DNA of 64,000 nucleotides from Pseudomonas kilonensis (GTDB lineage Bacteria; Pseudomonadota; Gammaproteobacteria; Pseudomonadales; Pseudomonadaceae), in assembly GCF_001269885.1 (NCBI RefSeq), contig NZ_LHVH01000035.1:310001-374000 (forward strand), read 5' to 3'. Positions within the stretch are counted from its first letter, which is position 1. Every line of letters begins with the position of its first letter. Positions 8,482-15,845 of the stretch are shown piece after piece. The translations under genes and the position numbers were made by a program. The notes under the pieces were generated by a model. It had not been told where the DNA came from, did not search any database, and saw nothing but the letters and a program-made list of their open reading frames with translations.

Positions 8482-9614
8482 GAGCGCGCTCCAATCACCG
8501 GGGCGGCGGTCTGGCTTCGGGGCTCGCCACGGGAGCGCTCATCGAGCAGCACCAACAGGTTCTTCAGCGCGGTCTGTCGGCTTTTGCTATCCCGCCAGAG
8601 GGGCAGCGGCAAACGCTTGAGCAAGGGGTACAGGCCGTTCAGGGAGACCAGTTGGTCGCGCTCCTCTTCTCCACCCAATTCACGCCCGATGCGCCGTACT
8701 TCCGCCGCCGACAGGCCACTGCTGACAAACCCCAGCATGCGCTGGAGCAACAGCACTGCCGTGAGCTGGCTGGCCGGGCAACTGTAGGCCAGTTGTTCGA
8801 GCAAACGGCGGCAGCTGTGCAGGACACTGCCAAGTTGCGTCGAGGCGGCCAGGCCGATCAACAACGTGCGCAATAGCGCGGTAGGACGTGACGGTGTGTG
8901 GGCGGCGATGTCGTCAGCCAGTGCCCGGCGCATCATATCCAGCCCCGGCACGAATGCCGCCTCGCCGAACAAGCCAAGCAGCGCCTGCATCATGGTGGGC
9001 AACGACTGTTTGAGCACCACGGTGTCGTAGTAGAGCCGCCGTACTGCCTGGCGCAGTTCGGGATCGCCGCCCGCAGCGCGCAAGGCCTCGGCGATGTTCA
9101 TGCCCGCCTGGATCTGCGCGCCATAACGCTCGCGCAATAGCTGCAGGTAGTCGCGAGCGCGCTGGGCTTCAACGAGACGACCTTGCACTTCGGCCTCGCG
9201 CAACGCTTGCTGCAGGATCAGGTCGGTACGGGCCGGGTCACCACCCGTGGACTGCACCACCTCTTCAAGCACCGGCTCGCCACACAACAACAAACCCGCC
9301 TGGGCGGCCATTGCCCCCAGGCTCTGCTTGCCTGGGTGGCCAAGTTGGTCGTACCACTCCTCCAACTGCTCGCGCGTCTCGACGCGCATCTGGCCCACCT
9401 CGCTGCGGGCATTGCGGATGCGCCGCTGGCTCAGCGCCTTGGTATTGCGCTCCACATGATGGCTGAAGGTCATGCCGACCTCCTCCATCGAATTGGACTG
9501 CACGGCCTGAAACGATTCGACAGGCCTGCCCATGCCCACAACGGCCGAAGCGGCCTGGGCAAGGTTGACGGCAATATGCGCATTTGTCGGGGCTTCTACT
9601 TTCATGATGGCCAT
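8478..9614 (-). CDS. hrpJ: HrpJ, T3SS gatekeeper (YopN/TyeA/SepL family)
   Basis: A 378-residue, largely helical protein in the first position of the operon, matching the YopN/InvE/HrpJ gatekeeper family that controls the switch to effector or translocator secretion. Its C-terminal third (about residues 250-355) corresponds in position to the TyeA-like domain. The start may be the ATG at 9614 or the one at 9605 (MKVEAPTNAH); neither has a clear Shine-Dalgarno. The HrpL box ends only about 22 bases upstream, so the mRNA leader must be very short. Confidence 0.9.
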   Translation of the reverse strand: MAIMKVEAPTNAHIAVNLAQAASAVVGMGRPVESFQAVQSNSMEEVGMTFSHHVERNTKALSQRRIRNARSEVGQMRVETREQLEEWYDQLGHPGKQSLGAMAAQAGLLLCGEPVLEEVVQSTGGDPARTDLILQQALREAEVQGRLVEAQRARDYLQLLRERYGAQIQAGMNIAEALRAAGGDPELRQAVRRLYYDTVVLKQSLPTMMQALLGLFGEAAFVPGLDMMRRALADDIAAHTPSRPTALLRTLLIGLAASTQLGSVLHSCRRLLEQLAYSCPASQLTAVLLLQRMLGFVSSGLSAAEVRRIGRELGGEEERDQLVSLNGLYPLLKRLPLPLWRDSKSRQTALKNLLVLLDERSRGEPRSQTAAPVIGARS

Positions 9615-9636
9615 GAGCGTGGTTTCGGACGCTCAG

Positions 9637-9665
9637 TGGGTGGCGGCGATCCAGCATTCAGTTCC
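9637..9665 (-). promoter_or_regulatory. HrpL-dependent promoter (hrp box) of the hrpJ operon
   Basis: On the minus strand: GGAACT, 16 bases, CCACCCA. The established consensus is GGAACC-N15/16-CCACNNA, so there is one mismatch in the -35 half and none in the -10 half. It faces hrpJ and is the only box of this quality upstream of the 11-gene operon. Confidence 0.88.
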
Positions 9666-9711
9666 ATCCGCGGTCGTGGCCTTTTCTGACCAGTTAGGGA
9701 GGGTTTCCTGC

Positions 9712-9727
9712 CCGAGCGTTCGCTCGG
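9712..9727. promoter_or_regulatory. Perfect 7+7 palindrome between hrpJ and hrpL
   Basis: CCGAGCG-TT-CGCTCGG is a perfect inverted repeat in the hrpJ-hrpL intergenic region, about 113 bases upstream of the hrpL -24 element. It could be a regulator site or a weak hairpin. No family-specific operator is recognised. Confidence 0.35.
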
Positions 9728-9757
9728 TGCAATTTCATGCAGTGGAGTTTGGGACGG

Positions 9758-9777
9758 TTGTGCATGCTCTTGCACAA
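9758..9777. promoter_or_regulatory. Inverted repeat, candidate enhancer-binding site for hrpL
   Basis: TTGTGCA-N6-TGCACAA, 63-82 bases upstream of the hrpL -24/-12 promoter, is at a plausible distance for an upstream activator site. In P. syringae hrpL is driven by sigma-54 with the enhancer-binding proteins HrpR and HrpS, so this dyad is a candidate site. The assignment is inference from symmetry and position only; hrpR/hrpS are not in this window. Confidence 0.4.
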
Positions 9778-9839
9778 ATAGAGCAAAAACACTAAACAAA
9801 AACCATTATTTATCAAGTAGATAAATCATTAAACCGGCT

Positions 9840-9855
9840 TGGCACAGGTCCTGCT
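9840..9855 (+). promoter_or_regulatory. Sigma-54 (-24/-12) promoter of hrpL
   Basis: TGGCACAGGTCCTGCT contains the invariant GG and GC doublets separated by exactly ten bases, close to the consensus TGGCAC-N5-TTGC. Transcription would begin about 12 bases downstream, leaving a leader of about 50 bases to the ATG at 9917. This also argues against the longer hrpL reading frame that starts at 9839. Confidence 0.8.
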
Positions 9856-9916
9856 GACAGGGGAAACGTCGACATTTTTTATCGACGCTATGGAACCTAC
9901 TCAGAGGGATTTATTG

Positions 9917-10468
9917 ATGAACAGCCTGAATCTCATGGCCCCCCCGAAAACCTCCCCGGCACCCGCAGGTGCGCCAGGCATCTGCTTCGGCGAGGCGCGC
10001 AAACTGCGTCTGTTTGTGCAAAAACGTGTACTCAATCAAGACGACGCCGACGACATCATCCAGCTCACGTACCTGGAAGCCTGGCGCAACCAGCAGAAGT
10101 TCAAAGGGCTGGCAAAGCAGGACACTTGGTTGTGCGGTATCGCCCTCAACCTGATCCGCAACCATTTCCGCCGCTTCTACGCGCAGCCACCGCTGAGCAC
10201 TTTCGATGAAAGCGAGTTCAACGAGTCCAGTGACGACATTGACCTGAGTGAACTGTGCGACAACCGTCGGCTGTTGGACCGTACGCTGATAGCCATGGAC
10301 GCGCTGCCCAAGGACATGCGCGACACCCTGTGGACCGCCGTGGACACCGAGAGCAGCTACCGCGATGCCGCCGAACGTCTGGGTGTCCCCATTGGCACCG
10401 TGCGCTCAAGGTTGTTTCGCGCGCGTGAACAACTCAAACGAAGCGTCTATGGAGAAGCCCGGCCATGA
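9917..10468 (+). CDS. hrpL: HrpL (RspL), ECF sigma factor of the T3SS regulon
   Basis: A 183-residue ECF sigma factor, the usual HrpL length. Region 2 lies at about residues 35-95 (DDADDIIQLTYLEAWRNQQK) and the region 4 helix-turn-helix at about 130-178 (YRDAAERLGVPIGTVRSRLF). I chose the ATG at 9917 because AGAGGG precedes it at good spacing and the sigma-54 promoter lies inside the longer frame. It would drive transcription from the hrp boxes found in front of hrpJ, the transglycosylase gene and shcM. The stop overlaps the next gene's ATG. Confidence 0.93.
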   Translation: MNSLNLMAPPKTSPAPAGAPGICFGEARKLRLFVQKRVLNQDDADDIIQLTYLEAWRNQQKFKGLAKQDTWLCGIALNLIRNHFRRFYAQPPLSTFDESEFNESSDDIDLSELCDNRRLLDRTLIAMDALPKDMRDTLWTAVDTESSYRDAAERLGVPIGTVRSRLFRAREQLKRSVYGEARP

Positions 10469-11061
10469 CCAATAATCGTTTGAACAGTCGGCCCGACCTG
10501 CCTCGCGGCGTGCGCCGCTACACCCCCGACGACTTGCCGGTGATGACAGATATCTTCAACGAAAGCGCTCTGGGAGGTACCAGCTCCCCCGTGCTCAGAG
10601 CGTTTTCCCTGAAGGAAATGACGTTTTTCGTCGACTGTTTCGTCAACGAGGGTGATCCGATCTACGTGCTCGAACGCGCAGGTGAAGTCATCGCCTGGTT
10701 GATCGTCAACCGCTTCTGTTGGGGCGCCCAGGCCTGCCGATTGACCGGCGAAGTGTCGATCTACGTGCGCGGCGACCACATCGGCAGCGGTGTCGGCATC
10801 CGCCTTGGCCAAGCCGCGGTGGTGTTGGCCAGGCAGTATGGTTTCGAGACGCTGGTGGCCTGGATCATCGAGCACAACGAGGCCAGTAAACGCGGCGTAC
10901 AAGGGCTTGGCGCGACCCAATGGGGACGCTTTCCAGGGATTGCCCGGTTCGCTGATAACCGTGCGGACGTCGTGCTCTACGGACTGCACCTGACGCCAGG
11001 CGACACGGCATCCACCACCCTTTCAGCGCCAGCGCAAAACGAGGAGGCCAGCCTGGCGTGA
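10465..11061 (+). CDS. GNAT-family N-acetyltransferase coupled to hrpL
   Basis: A 198-residue protein whose central part has the GNAT layout: beta strands around VYVLERAGEVIAWLIV (about residues 67-85), an acetyl-CoA loop at VRGDHIGSGVGIRLGQAAVV (R/Q-x-x-G-x-G/A type), and the late motif FETLVAWIIEHNEASKRGVQ. These resemble phosphinothricin/amino-acid-type acetyltransferases. Its start overlaps the hrpL stop (ATGA), so both are probably translated from one sigma-54-driven mRNA. The substrate is unknown. Amino-acid or antibiotic acetylation, or modification of a T3SS protein, are all possible. Confidence 0.82.
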   Translation: MTNNRLNSRPDLPRGVRRYTPDDLPVMTDIFNESALGGTSSPVLRAFSLKEMTFFVDCFVNEGDPIYVLERAGEVIAWLIVNRFCWGAQACRLTGEVSIYVRGDHIGSGVGIRLGQAAVVLARQYGFETLVAWIIEHNEASKRGVQGLGATQWGRFPGIARFADNRADVVLYGLHLTPGDTASTTLSAPAQNEEASLA

Positions 11062-11067
11062 GTCCAC

Positions 11068-11097
11068 GGCTCGTCCGGCTGGATAGTCGGGCGAGCC
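11068..11097 (+). terminator. Hairpin after the hrpL-acetyltransferase operon
   Basis: GGCTCGTCC and GGGCGAGCC pair (one G-U) around a 12-base loop, followed by GCCTCTTTCTC. It sits 7 bases after the stop codon and is a moderate terminator candidate. Confidence 0.5.
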
Positions 11098-11170
11098 GCC
11101 TCTTTCTCAGGCATGGGCCTGCGCTCATTCGAGCCGATGCCATTTTTTGCACAGCCCAGTGACTCCCACT

Positions 11171-11309
11171 GGAGGAGCTGTGTAGGAGCTGTGTAGGAGC
11201 TGTGTAGGAGCTGTCGAGTGCAACGAGGCTGCGATCTTTCCCCAGACACTTGAATCTCAAGCGAAAGATCAAAAGATCAAAAGATCGCAGGCTTCGCCAG
11301 CTCCTACAG
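11171..11309. repeat. 130-bp intergenic repeat, copy A (inverted copy at 54929-55055)
   Basis: The element contains four GGAGCTG units at 9-10-base spacing (ending TGTAGGAG), a core with CGAGGCTGCGATCTTT, then GATCAAAA repeats, and ends in the complement GCTCCTACAG, so the whole can fold into a long hairpin. A nearly identical copy lies inverted at 54929-55055. Copy A has two GATCAAAA units and copy B three. The segment 11098-11336 holds no gene. Confidence 0.85.
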
Positions 11310-11336
11310 AACCCAGCGCGAGCTTGCTCGTTCTCA

Positions 11337-12551
11337 TCAATCCACCGACCAGCGCACCGGCAACGCCTCCGGCCCTCTGAAGTTGGGCACATAACGCCAG
11401 CGTACGGCGCCGGGATCGACCGCCAATTGCAGCCCAGGGCAGCATCGAAGAAGTGTATTCAGTGCAATTTCCAACTCCTGCCGGGCCAACGAGGCGCCCA
11501 GGCAATAGTGCGTGCCTTTGCCAAACGACATGTGCGGGCAGGCCAGGCGGGTGATGTCGAGCGTGTCAGGATTTGCACACAGCGCTTCGTCACGATTGGC
11601 CGAGCCTACCACCGCGATCAGCAGTTGCCCGCGCAGCAAGCGTTGCCCGGCCAGTTCGGTGTCTCGGGTAACGAAGCGGACCATGGCCCGCTCCACCGAG
11701 GAGTCATAGCGCAGAAACTCCTCGACCGCGCCAGGCATCAACGCCGGCTCGTCACGCAATCGCGCCAGCGCCTTCGGATGCTGCACGAGCATGTGCACCG
11801 CATTGCCGATCATCGATGCCGAGGTTTCGTGCCCGGCGATGATCAGCAGCGCGATCATGCTGCACAGCTCACTTTGGCTGAGCATGCTGCCCTCTTCCTC
11901 GACCTGCGCCAGCGCCGACACCAGGTCATCGCCCGGCTGTGCTCGACGCTGGTCGATCAACGCGAGCATGTAGCCCGCGAATTCGTTGTAGCAATGCCGC
12001 AACTCACTCAGGTCGTGCCCCACCTGCTGGACGATCATGTGGGACCAGCGACGAAAATCGTCACGGTCGTGCGCGGGGACGCCAAGCAGCTCGGCGATGA
12101 CGGTGATCGATAAAGGGAATGCATATTGGCTCACCACGTCCATTTGCCCGCTCGACCGCACGGGCTCCAGCAACGTCTCGGCGATCTGTTCGATACGCGG
12201 CCGCAGGGCGTTCACCGCCTTCAACGTGAAGGCCTTGTTGACCAGGCGACGCAAGCGGCGATGACTGTCGCCATCGCGGTTGAGCATGTGGTCGTTAAGA
12301 AACGCGATGGATTGCTCACCACCGAGCATCGCAGCGAACTGCGCATCGATCCGCGACGGGTCACGGGCGAAGCGCTCGTTGTCCAGCAGCACCTCCTCGA
12401 CTTCCCGGGCACCGGTGACGTACCACATCGGCAACTGCCCTTCGGCCTGGCTGAAGAACACCGGGGACGCCTGGCGCAGCGCCGCATAATGCCGATAAGC
12501 CTCGCCGCGAAACGCGTCGCTATTCAAATCAAGGGTACGCTCGTAAGCCAT
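11337..12551 (-). CDS. Cytochrome P450
   Basis: A 404-residue soluble bacterial P450. The I-helix oxygen-activation motif is AGHETSAS (about residue 240), the K-helix ExxR is EEFLR, and the heme-ligand loop is FGKGTHYCLGASLARQE with the axial Cys near residue 349. It probably hydroxylates a small hydrophobic substrate with external ferredoxin partners, none of which are encoded nearby. I take the ATG at 12551 because GGAGA precedes it at six bases; a GTG two codons upstream is also in frame. It lies between hrpL and the effector gene, and a degenerate HrpL-like box is upstream. Confidence 0.95.
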   Translation of the reverse strand: MAYERTLDLNSDAFRGEAYRHYAALRQASPVFFSQAEGQLPMWYVTGAREVEEVLLDNERFARDPSRIDAQFAAMLGGEQSIAFLNDHMLNRDGDSHRRLRRLVNKAFTLKAVNALRPRIEQIAETLLEPVRSSGQMDVVSQYAFPLSITVIAELLGVPAHDRDDFRRWSHMIVQQVGHDLSELRHCYNEFAGYMLALIDQRRAQPGDDLVSALAQVEEEGSMLSQSELCSMIALLIIAGHETSASMIGNAVHMLVQHPKALARLRDEPALMPGAVEEFLRYDSSVERAMVRFVTRDTELAGQRLLRGQLLIAVVGSANRDEALCANPDTLDITRLACPHMSFGKGTHYCLGASLARQELEIALNTLLRCCPGLQLAVDPGAVRWRYVPNFRGPEALPVRWSVD

Positions 12552-12583
12552 GAACACTCTCCAGGGGCATCAATCATTGCTCC

Positions 12584-12612
12584 TGAGTGGCAGGGCGCGC
12601 CAAAAAAGATCC
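12584..12612 (-). promoter_or_regulatory. Degenerate hrp-box-like sequence upstream of the P450 gene
   Basis: On the minus strand: GGATCT, 16 bases, CCACTCA. The -10 half fits CCACNNA exactly; the -35 half matches GGAACC at four of six. It is 33 bases upstream of the ATG and correctly oriented. It is weak by itself and is noted because a similar box faces the opposite gene. Confidence 0.3.
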
Positions 12613-12624
12613 CTGTGGGGGCAC

Positions 12625-13172
12625 AATGCTGTTCACTTAGAGCCCCAAAGCAAGAACAAAGGGCAGGTCGAGCTTCTAGGCATCTGCACCACCGCTATCG
12701 CGAGCACATCCAACATCACCGCAAACTGACACATCGCCTTCGCGAGCAAGCTTTGCTCCCACAGATCTGACGGGTGTACGACCGGGAGAGCCAGGTCGGC
12801 TATTAGGCCGCCTCGCGGTGGACGTTGATCTCGAGCGCCCCGTTAACCACGATGGCCGAACGCAGGTATTGCGCAGTGGGCACCTCGGCATGGATGCCGA
12901 GGTAGCCGCGCTGGGCCATGGATGGCCCTTCGCGGCGGCCCACGGAGCAATGCCTGCGTTCGGGCATGCCGAGCCTAAGCGAGGCAGCGAGTGGTGGGGC
13001 AAGAGCGTTTTGCTTACTTTTGACTGGGCCGGCTCCCGGGCTTCTCAAAAGTGAGCCGCCGTAAGGGCGGAACCATAAGTCGCCGTTACCGGAGAAACGG
13101 ATGTATATACACCTGAAACAGGCCTCGGAATGGAGACCAAATCTCCGATAAACGCTTAAGTGAACAGCATTA
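12625..13172. mobile_element. 548-base segment bounded by 15-bp perfect inverted repeats (possible MITE or IS remnant)
   Basis: AATGCTGTTCACTTA at 12625-12639 is exactly complementary to TAAGTGAACAGCATT at 13158-13172. Inside lie a REP half (12736-12764), a palindrome-rich stretch resembling repeated Pseudomonas intergenic sequence (about 12900-13120), and a minus-strand tail reading YLRSAIVVNGALEINVHREA that ends in a stop near 12803. No transposase is present and no clear target duplication is seen. It fills the otherwise gene-free 12552-13280 interval. Confidence 0.5.
12736..12764. repeat. Single REP half-element
   Basis: The Pseudomonas REP core CGCGAGCAAGCTTTGCTCCCAC, without a clear inverted partner at close range. 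Confidence 0.7.
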
Positions 13173-13219
13173 CCTGTGAGAGCGAACTCGCTCCTACATG
13201 GGTCTGTAGTATGTGCCGG

Positions 13220-13248
13220 TGAACCGTTTGCACGGCCACGGTCACTCA
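13220..13248 (+). promoter_or_regulatory. Candidate hrp box upstream of the serine hydrolase
   Basis: TGAACC, 16 bases, TCACTCA: one mismatch to GGAACC and one to CCACNNA. The -10 half is identical to that of the shcM box at 15867-15873. It lies 33 bases before the chosen ATG (13281) on the coding strand. HrpL control is inference. Confidence 0.5.
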
Positions 13249-13280
13249 AAGGGAAACACCAACCCTTGTGTGGAGCTGAC

Positions 13281-14438
13281 ATGACGCGTGCACCTGCTAT
13301 CCATGGCCAATGCGACACCCGTTTCGAACCGGTCAAAGAGGCGTTTATCCGGCTGATGCAAAGCCCCTTCGAACGCGGCGCCGCCCTGTGCATCCAGATT
13401 GACGGCGAAACCGTCATCGACCTGTGGGCCGGCACTGCCGGGCCGGAGCCGGACAACCATTGGCAGCGCGACACGCTGCTTAATCTGTTTTCCTGCACCA
13501 AGCCCTTCACGGCGGTGGCGATCATGCAGCTGGTCGGCGAAGGACGCCTGGAGCTGGACGCGCCGGTCTGCCGCTACTGGCCCGAATTCGCCAACGCCGG
13601 CAAAGCGTCGATCACCCTGCGCCAGGTGCTTTGCCACCGTGCCGGGCTGCCAGCGCTGCGCACGCCCCTGGCACCGGAAACCCTCTACGACTGGCACACC
13701 ATGACCGACCTGATCGCCGAGGAAACTCCCTGGGCCGCAGCCGGAGAACAGCAGACCTATTCGCCCTTGCTGTTCGGCTGGATCCTCGGCGAACTGCTAC
13801 GCCGGGTGGATGGCCTGACGCCGGCGCAAAGCATCCATCAGCGGGTCGCGGTGCCGCTCGGGCTGGACTTCCACCTCGGCCTGGACGACGCGACCATCGC
13901 GCGCTGCGCCTACATGGCACGCACCAAAGACGAGATCGACGATGAGGCCTTTGGGCGAGTACTGACGGACGTGCTCAACGAGCCGACCGCCATGAGCACA
14001 CTGGCCTTCGCCAACCCACCCATGGTGCTGGGACGCAGTAACGAGGCGGGCTGGAAACGCATGACCCAACCGGCGGCCAACGGACATGGCAATGCCCGCA
14101 GCCTGGCGGCGTTCTACGCCGGTCTGCTCGACGGGCAACTGCTGGAGTCGCCGCTGCTCAACGAAATGTTGCGCGAGCACAGCGCCGAATACGACCCGAC
14201 CATCCAGACCCCCACGCGCTTCGGCCTGGGCATCATGCTCAACCAGCCGGACGTGGCGAACGGCAGTTATGGCATGGGCAACGAGGCGTTCGGCCACATG
14301 GGCGCCGGTGGCACCATCGGGTTTGCCGACCCTGAGCGCGGCGTGGCGTTCGGCTTCGCCTGCAACACCATTGGCTCCTACGTCTTGATGGACCCACGTG
14401 CACGCGGCCTGGCCAATGTCGCGATGGGCTGCCTGTAG
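13281..14438 (+). CDS. Beta-lactamase-fold serine hydrolase (EstB/class C-like esterase)
   Basis: A 385-residue protein of the beta-lactamase/penicillin-binding family (family VIII esterase type). The nucleophile motif SxxK is SCTKPF (near residue 73), the Tyr motif candidate is TYSPLLFGW (near residue 160), and the C-terminal GHMGAGGTIGFADPERGVA corresponds to the KTG-like region. There is no signal peptide, so it is probably a cytoplasmic esterase or amidase rather than a resistance enzyme. The ATG at 13281 has TGGAG six bases upstream; the longer frame from 13176 runs through the upstream repeat. It is divergent from the P450 gene. Confidence 0.85.
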   Translation: MTRAPAIHGQCDTRFEPVKEAFIRLMQSPFERGAALCIQIDGETVIDLWAGTAGPEPDNHWQRDTLLNLFSCTKPFTAVAIMQLVGEGRLELDAPVCRYWPEFANAGKASITLRQVLCHRAGLPALRTPLAPETLYDWHTMTDLIAEETPWAAAGEQQTYSPLLFGWILGELLRRVDGLTPAQSIHQRVAVPLGLDFHLGLDDATIARCAYMARTKDEIDDEAFGRVLTDVLNEPTAMSTLAFANPPMVLGRSNEAGWKRMTQPAANGHGNARSLAAFYAGLLDGQLLESPLLNEMLREHSAEYDPTIQTPTRFGLGIMLNQPDVANGSYGMGNEAFGHMGAGGTIGFADPERGVAFGFACNTIGSYVLMDPRARGLANVAMGCL

Positions 14439-14479
14439 GCCCTGGAGATCCGAAAGATCAGGTGGTGGGGGCTGTGGAA

Positions 14480-14592
14480 GATCGTTCCTCACGCTCCGCG
14501 TGGGAATGCCGCCAGGGACGCTCCGCGTTCCGCTTCTGGAAGGTGACGCAGAGCGTCACGGGATGTATTCCCACGCAGAGCGTGGGAACGAT
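14480..14592. repeat. Palindromic Pseudomonas intergenic repeat
   Basis: The two halves are inverted: ATCGTTCC(T)CACGCTC(C)GCGTGGGAAT at the left and ATTCCCACGCAGAGCGTGGGAACGAT at the right, with internal shorter palindromes (GACGCTCCGCGTTCC, GTGACGCAGAGCGTCAC). It fills the space between the convergent hydrolase and transglycosylase genes and may act as a bidirectional terminator. Confidence 0.75.
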
Positions 14593-14612
14593 CAACATGG
14601 CGGATAATCGGC

Positions 14613-15737
14613 TCACACCCCTGGCGGCACGACCACCTCTGCCACCTGCGGCTCGGCCACGCCGGTATCGGGTGAGGCAACCACTTGTTCTTCGCTACCG
14701 GCCACGCGGGGCAGCGCCGCCTTGGCGATCATGTCCGGTTGGGCCTGCAACCTGCGCGACGCTTCCATGGGCATCAGCAAGCGCCCCCTGGCCCGGCCGC
14801 GCGCGGCAGGGTTGAGCATGCGCAACTCTCGCTCATGCACACCGGACAACAGCGCCAGGTGCGCCAGGTCCACGGGCTGCGCCAAGGCGACCATCTGGAA
14901 GTACGGCTGGTCGGCGATGGGCGCCAGGCTCACGCCATAGTCGGCGGGCGCATTCACCAGTTGCGACAGCGCCAGCAGTCGCGGCACATAGTTCTGGGTT
15001 TCACCGGGCAACGACAGGTTCCAATAATTGGTTGCCAGGCCGCGGGCGCGATTGCGCGTGATAGCGTCGCGCACCCGCCCTTCCCCGGCGTTGTAGGCGG
15101 CCAGCGCCAGTAGCCAGTCGCCGTCGAAGTAATCGTGCAAGTAGGACAAATAATCCAGGGCGGCCCGCGTCGATGACGGAATGTCCCGGCGCTCGTCATA
15201 GTCGCCTCCCTGCTGCAATTGGTAGCGGCGTCCCGTGGCGGGAATGAATTGCCAGAGGCCCAGGGCCTGGGCCGGCGATTGGGCGTTCGGATTGAACCCG
15301 CTCTCGATGGCCGGCAACAGCGCCAGTTCCAGCGGCATGTTGCGCTTGTTCAGTTCGCCCACGATGAAGTGCAAGTAGCGACTACCGGCGCGTCCGGTCT
15401 GGGTGAGAAACGCCGGGCGATCCATCAGCCAGCGGCGTTGCTCATCGATGCGCGCCACCCCCTGGGTCTTGGCCTGCAAGGAAAACCCCTGGCGCATGCG
15501 CGTCCACAGGCTGCCGCCGCTTTGCGGGGATGACTCGCCGATCTGGATGATCGTGTCCGTAGGCGCCGGCTCAAGCCAGCGCAGTTGCGAGCGGTAAGGC
15601 TCGTTGGCGGAAGGATCACCAATGGTCAGCTGCGGTTCGAGGTGCTGGCAACCATACAGCAAGGTCGCCACGGCCAGCATGGACAACCCTTTGGGGACGA
15701 TTCGAAGGGCCGGCAAAGGTGCAAGTGATCGGGACAT
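14613..15737 (-). CDS. HrpL-regulated lytic murein transglycosylase lipoprotein (MltD/HrpH-like)
   Basis: A 374-residue protein with a lipoprotein signal ending LATLLYGC-type (VATLLYGC, Cys near residue 29). The SLT domain spans about residues 120-270: the catalytic Glu is in LPAIESGFNPNAQSP, followed by ALGLWQFIPATGRRY and AAYNAGEGRV. It cleaves peptidoglycan glycan strands in the periplasm. It is shorter than housekeeping MltD and lacks a clear C-terminal LysM pair. An exact HrpL box at 15769-15797 points at it. Like HrpH of the P. syringae conserved effector locus, it probably opens the wall for the T3SS or is itself exported. Confidence 0.9.
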   Translation of the reverse strand: MSRSLAPLPALRIVPKGLSMLAVATLLYGCQHLEPQLTIGDPSANEPYRSQLRWLEPAPTDTIIQIGESSPQSGGSLWTRMRQGFSLQAKTQGVARIDEQRRWLMDRPAFLTQTGRAGSRYLHFIVGELNKRNMPLELALLPAIESGFNPNAQSPAQALGLWQFIPATGRRYQLQQGGDYDERRDIPSSTRAALDYLSYLHDYFDGDWLLALAAYNAGEGRVRDAITRNRARGLATNYWNLSLPGETQNYVPRLLALSQLVNAPADYGVSLAPIADQPYFQMVALAQPVDLAHLALLSGVHERELRMLNPAARGRARGRLLMPMEASRRLQAQPDMIAKAALPRVAGSEEQVVASPDTGVAEPQVAEVVVPPGV

Positions 15738-15768
15738 GGGCGGTCAACCTTGAGTGAGGTGGCGCCAT

Positions 15769-15797
15769 TGGGTGGCAGATCACAGGGCTGCGGTTCC
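15769..15797 (-). promoter_or_regulatory. HrpL box of the transglycosylase gene
   Basis: On the minus strand: GGAACC, 16 bases, CCACCCA, an exact match to the GGAACC-N15/16-CCACNNA consensus. It ends 32 bases upstream of the transglycosylase ATG. Confidence 0.92.
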
Positions 15798-15845
15798 ACG
15801 CAGTTCGCCCGGCGCGTCGGCATCGGCCCGCAGCGGCGGTCGGTT

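Noticed and set aside
9839..9916. N-terminal 26-codon extension of hrpL
   Set aside because: It contains the sigma-54 promoter and lacks a ribosome binding site; the 9917 start gives the family length.
12803..13525. 240-codon minus-strand frame
   Set aside because: It runs through the inverted-repeat element and antisense into the serine hydrolase. Only its last 20 or so residues might be a remnant of a real gene.
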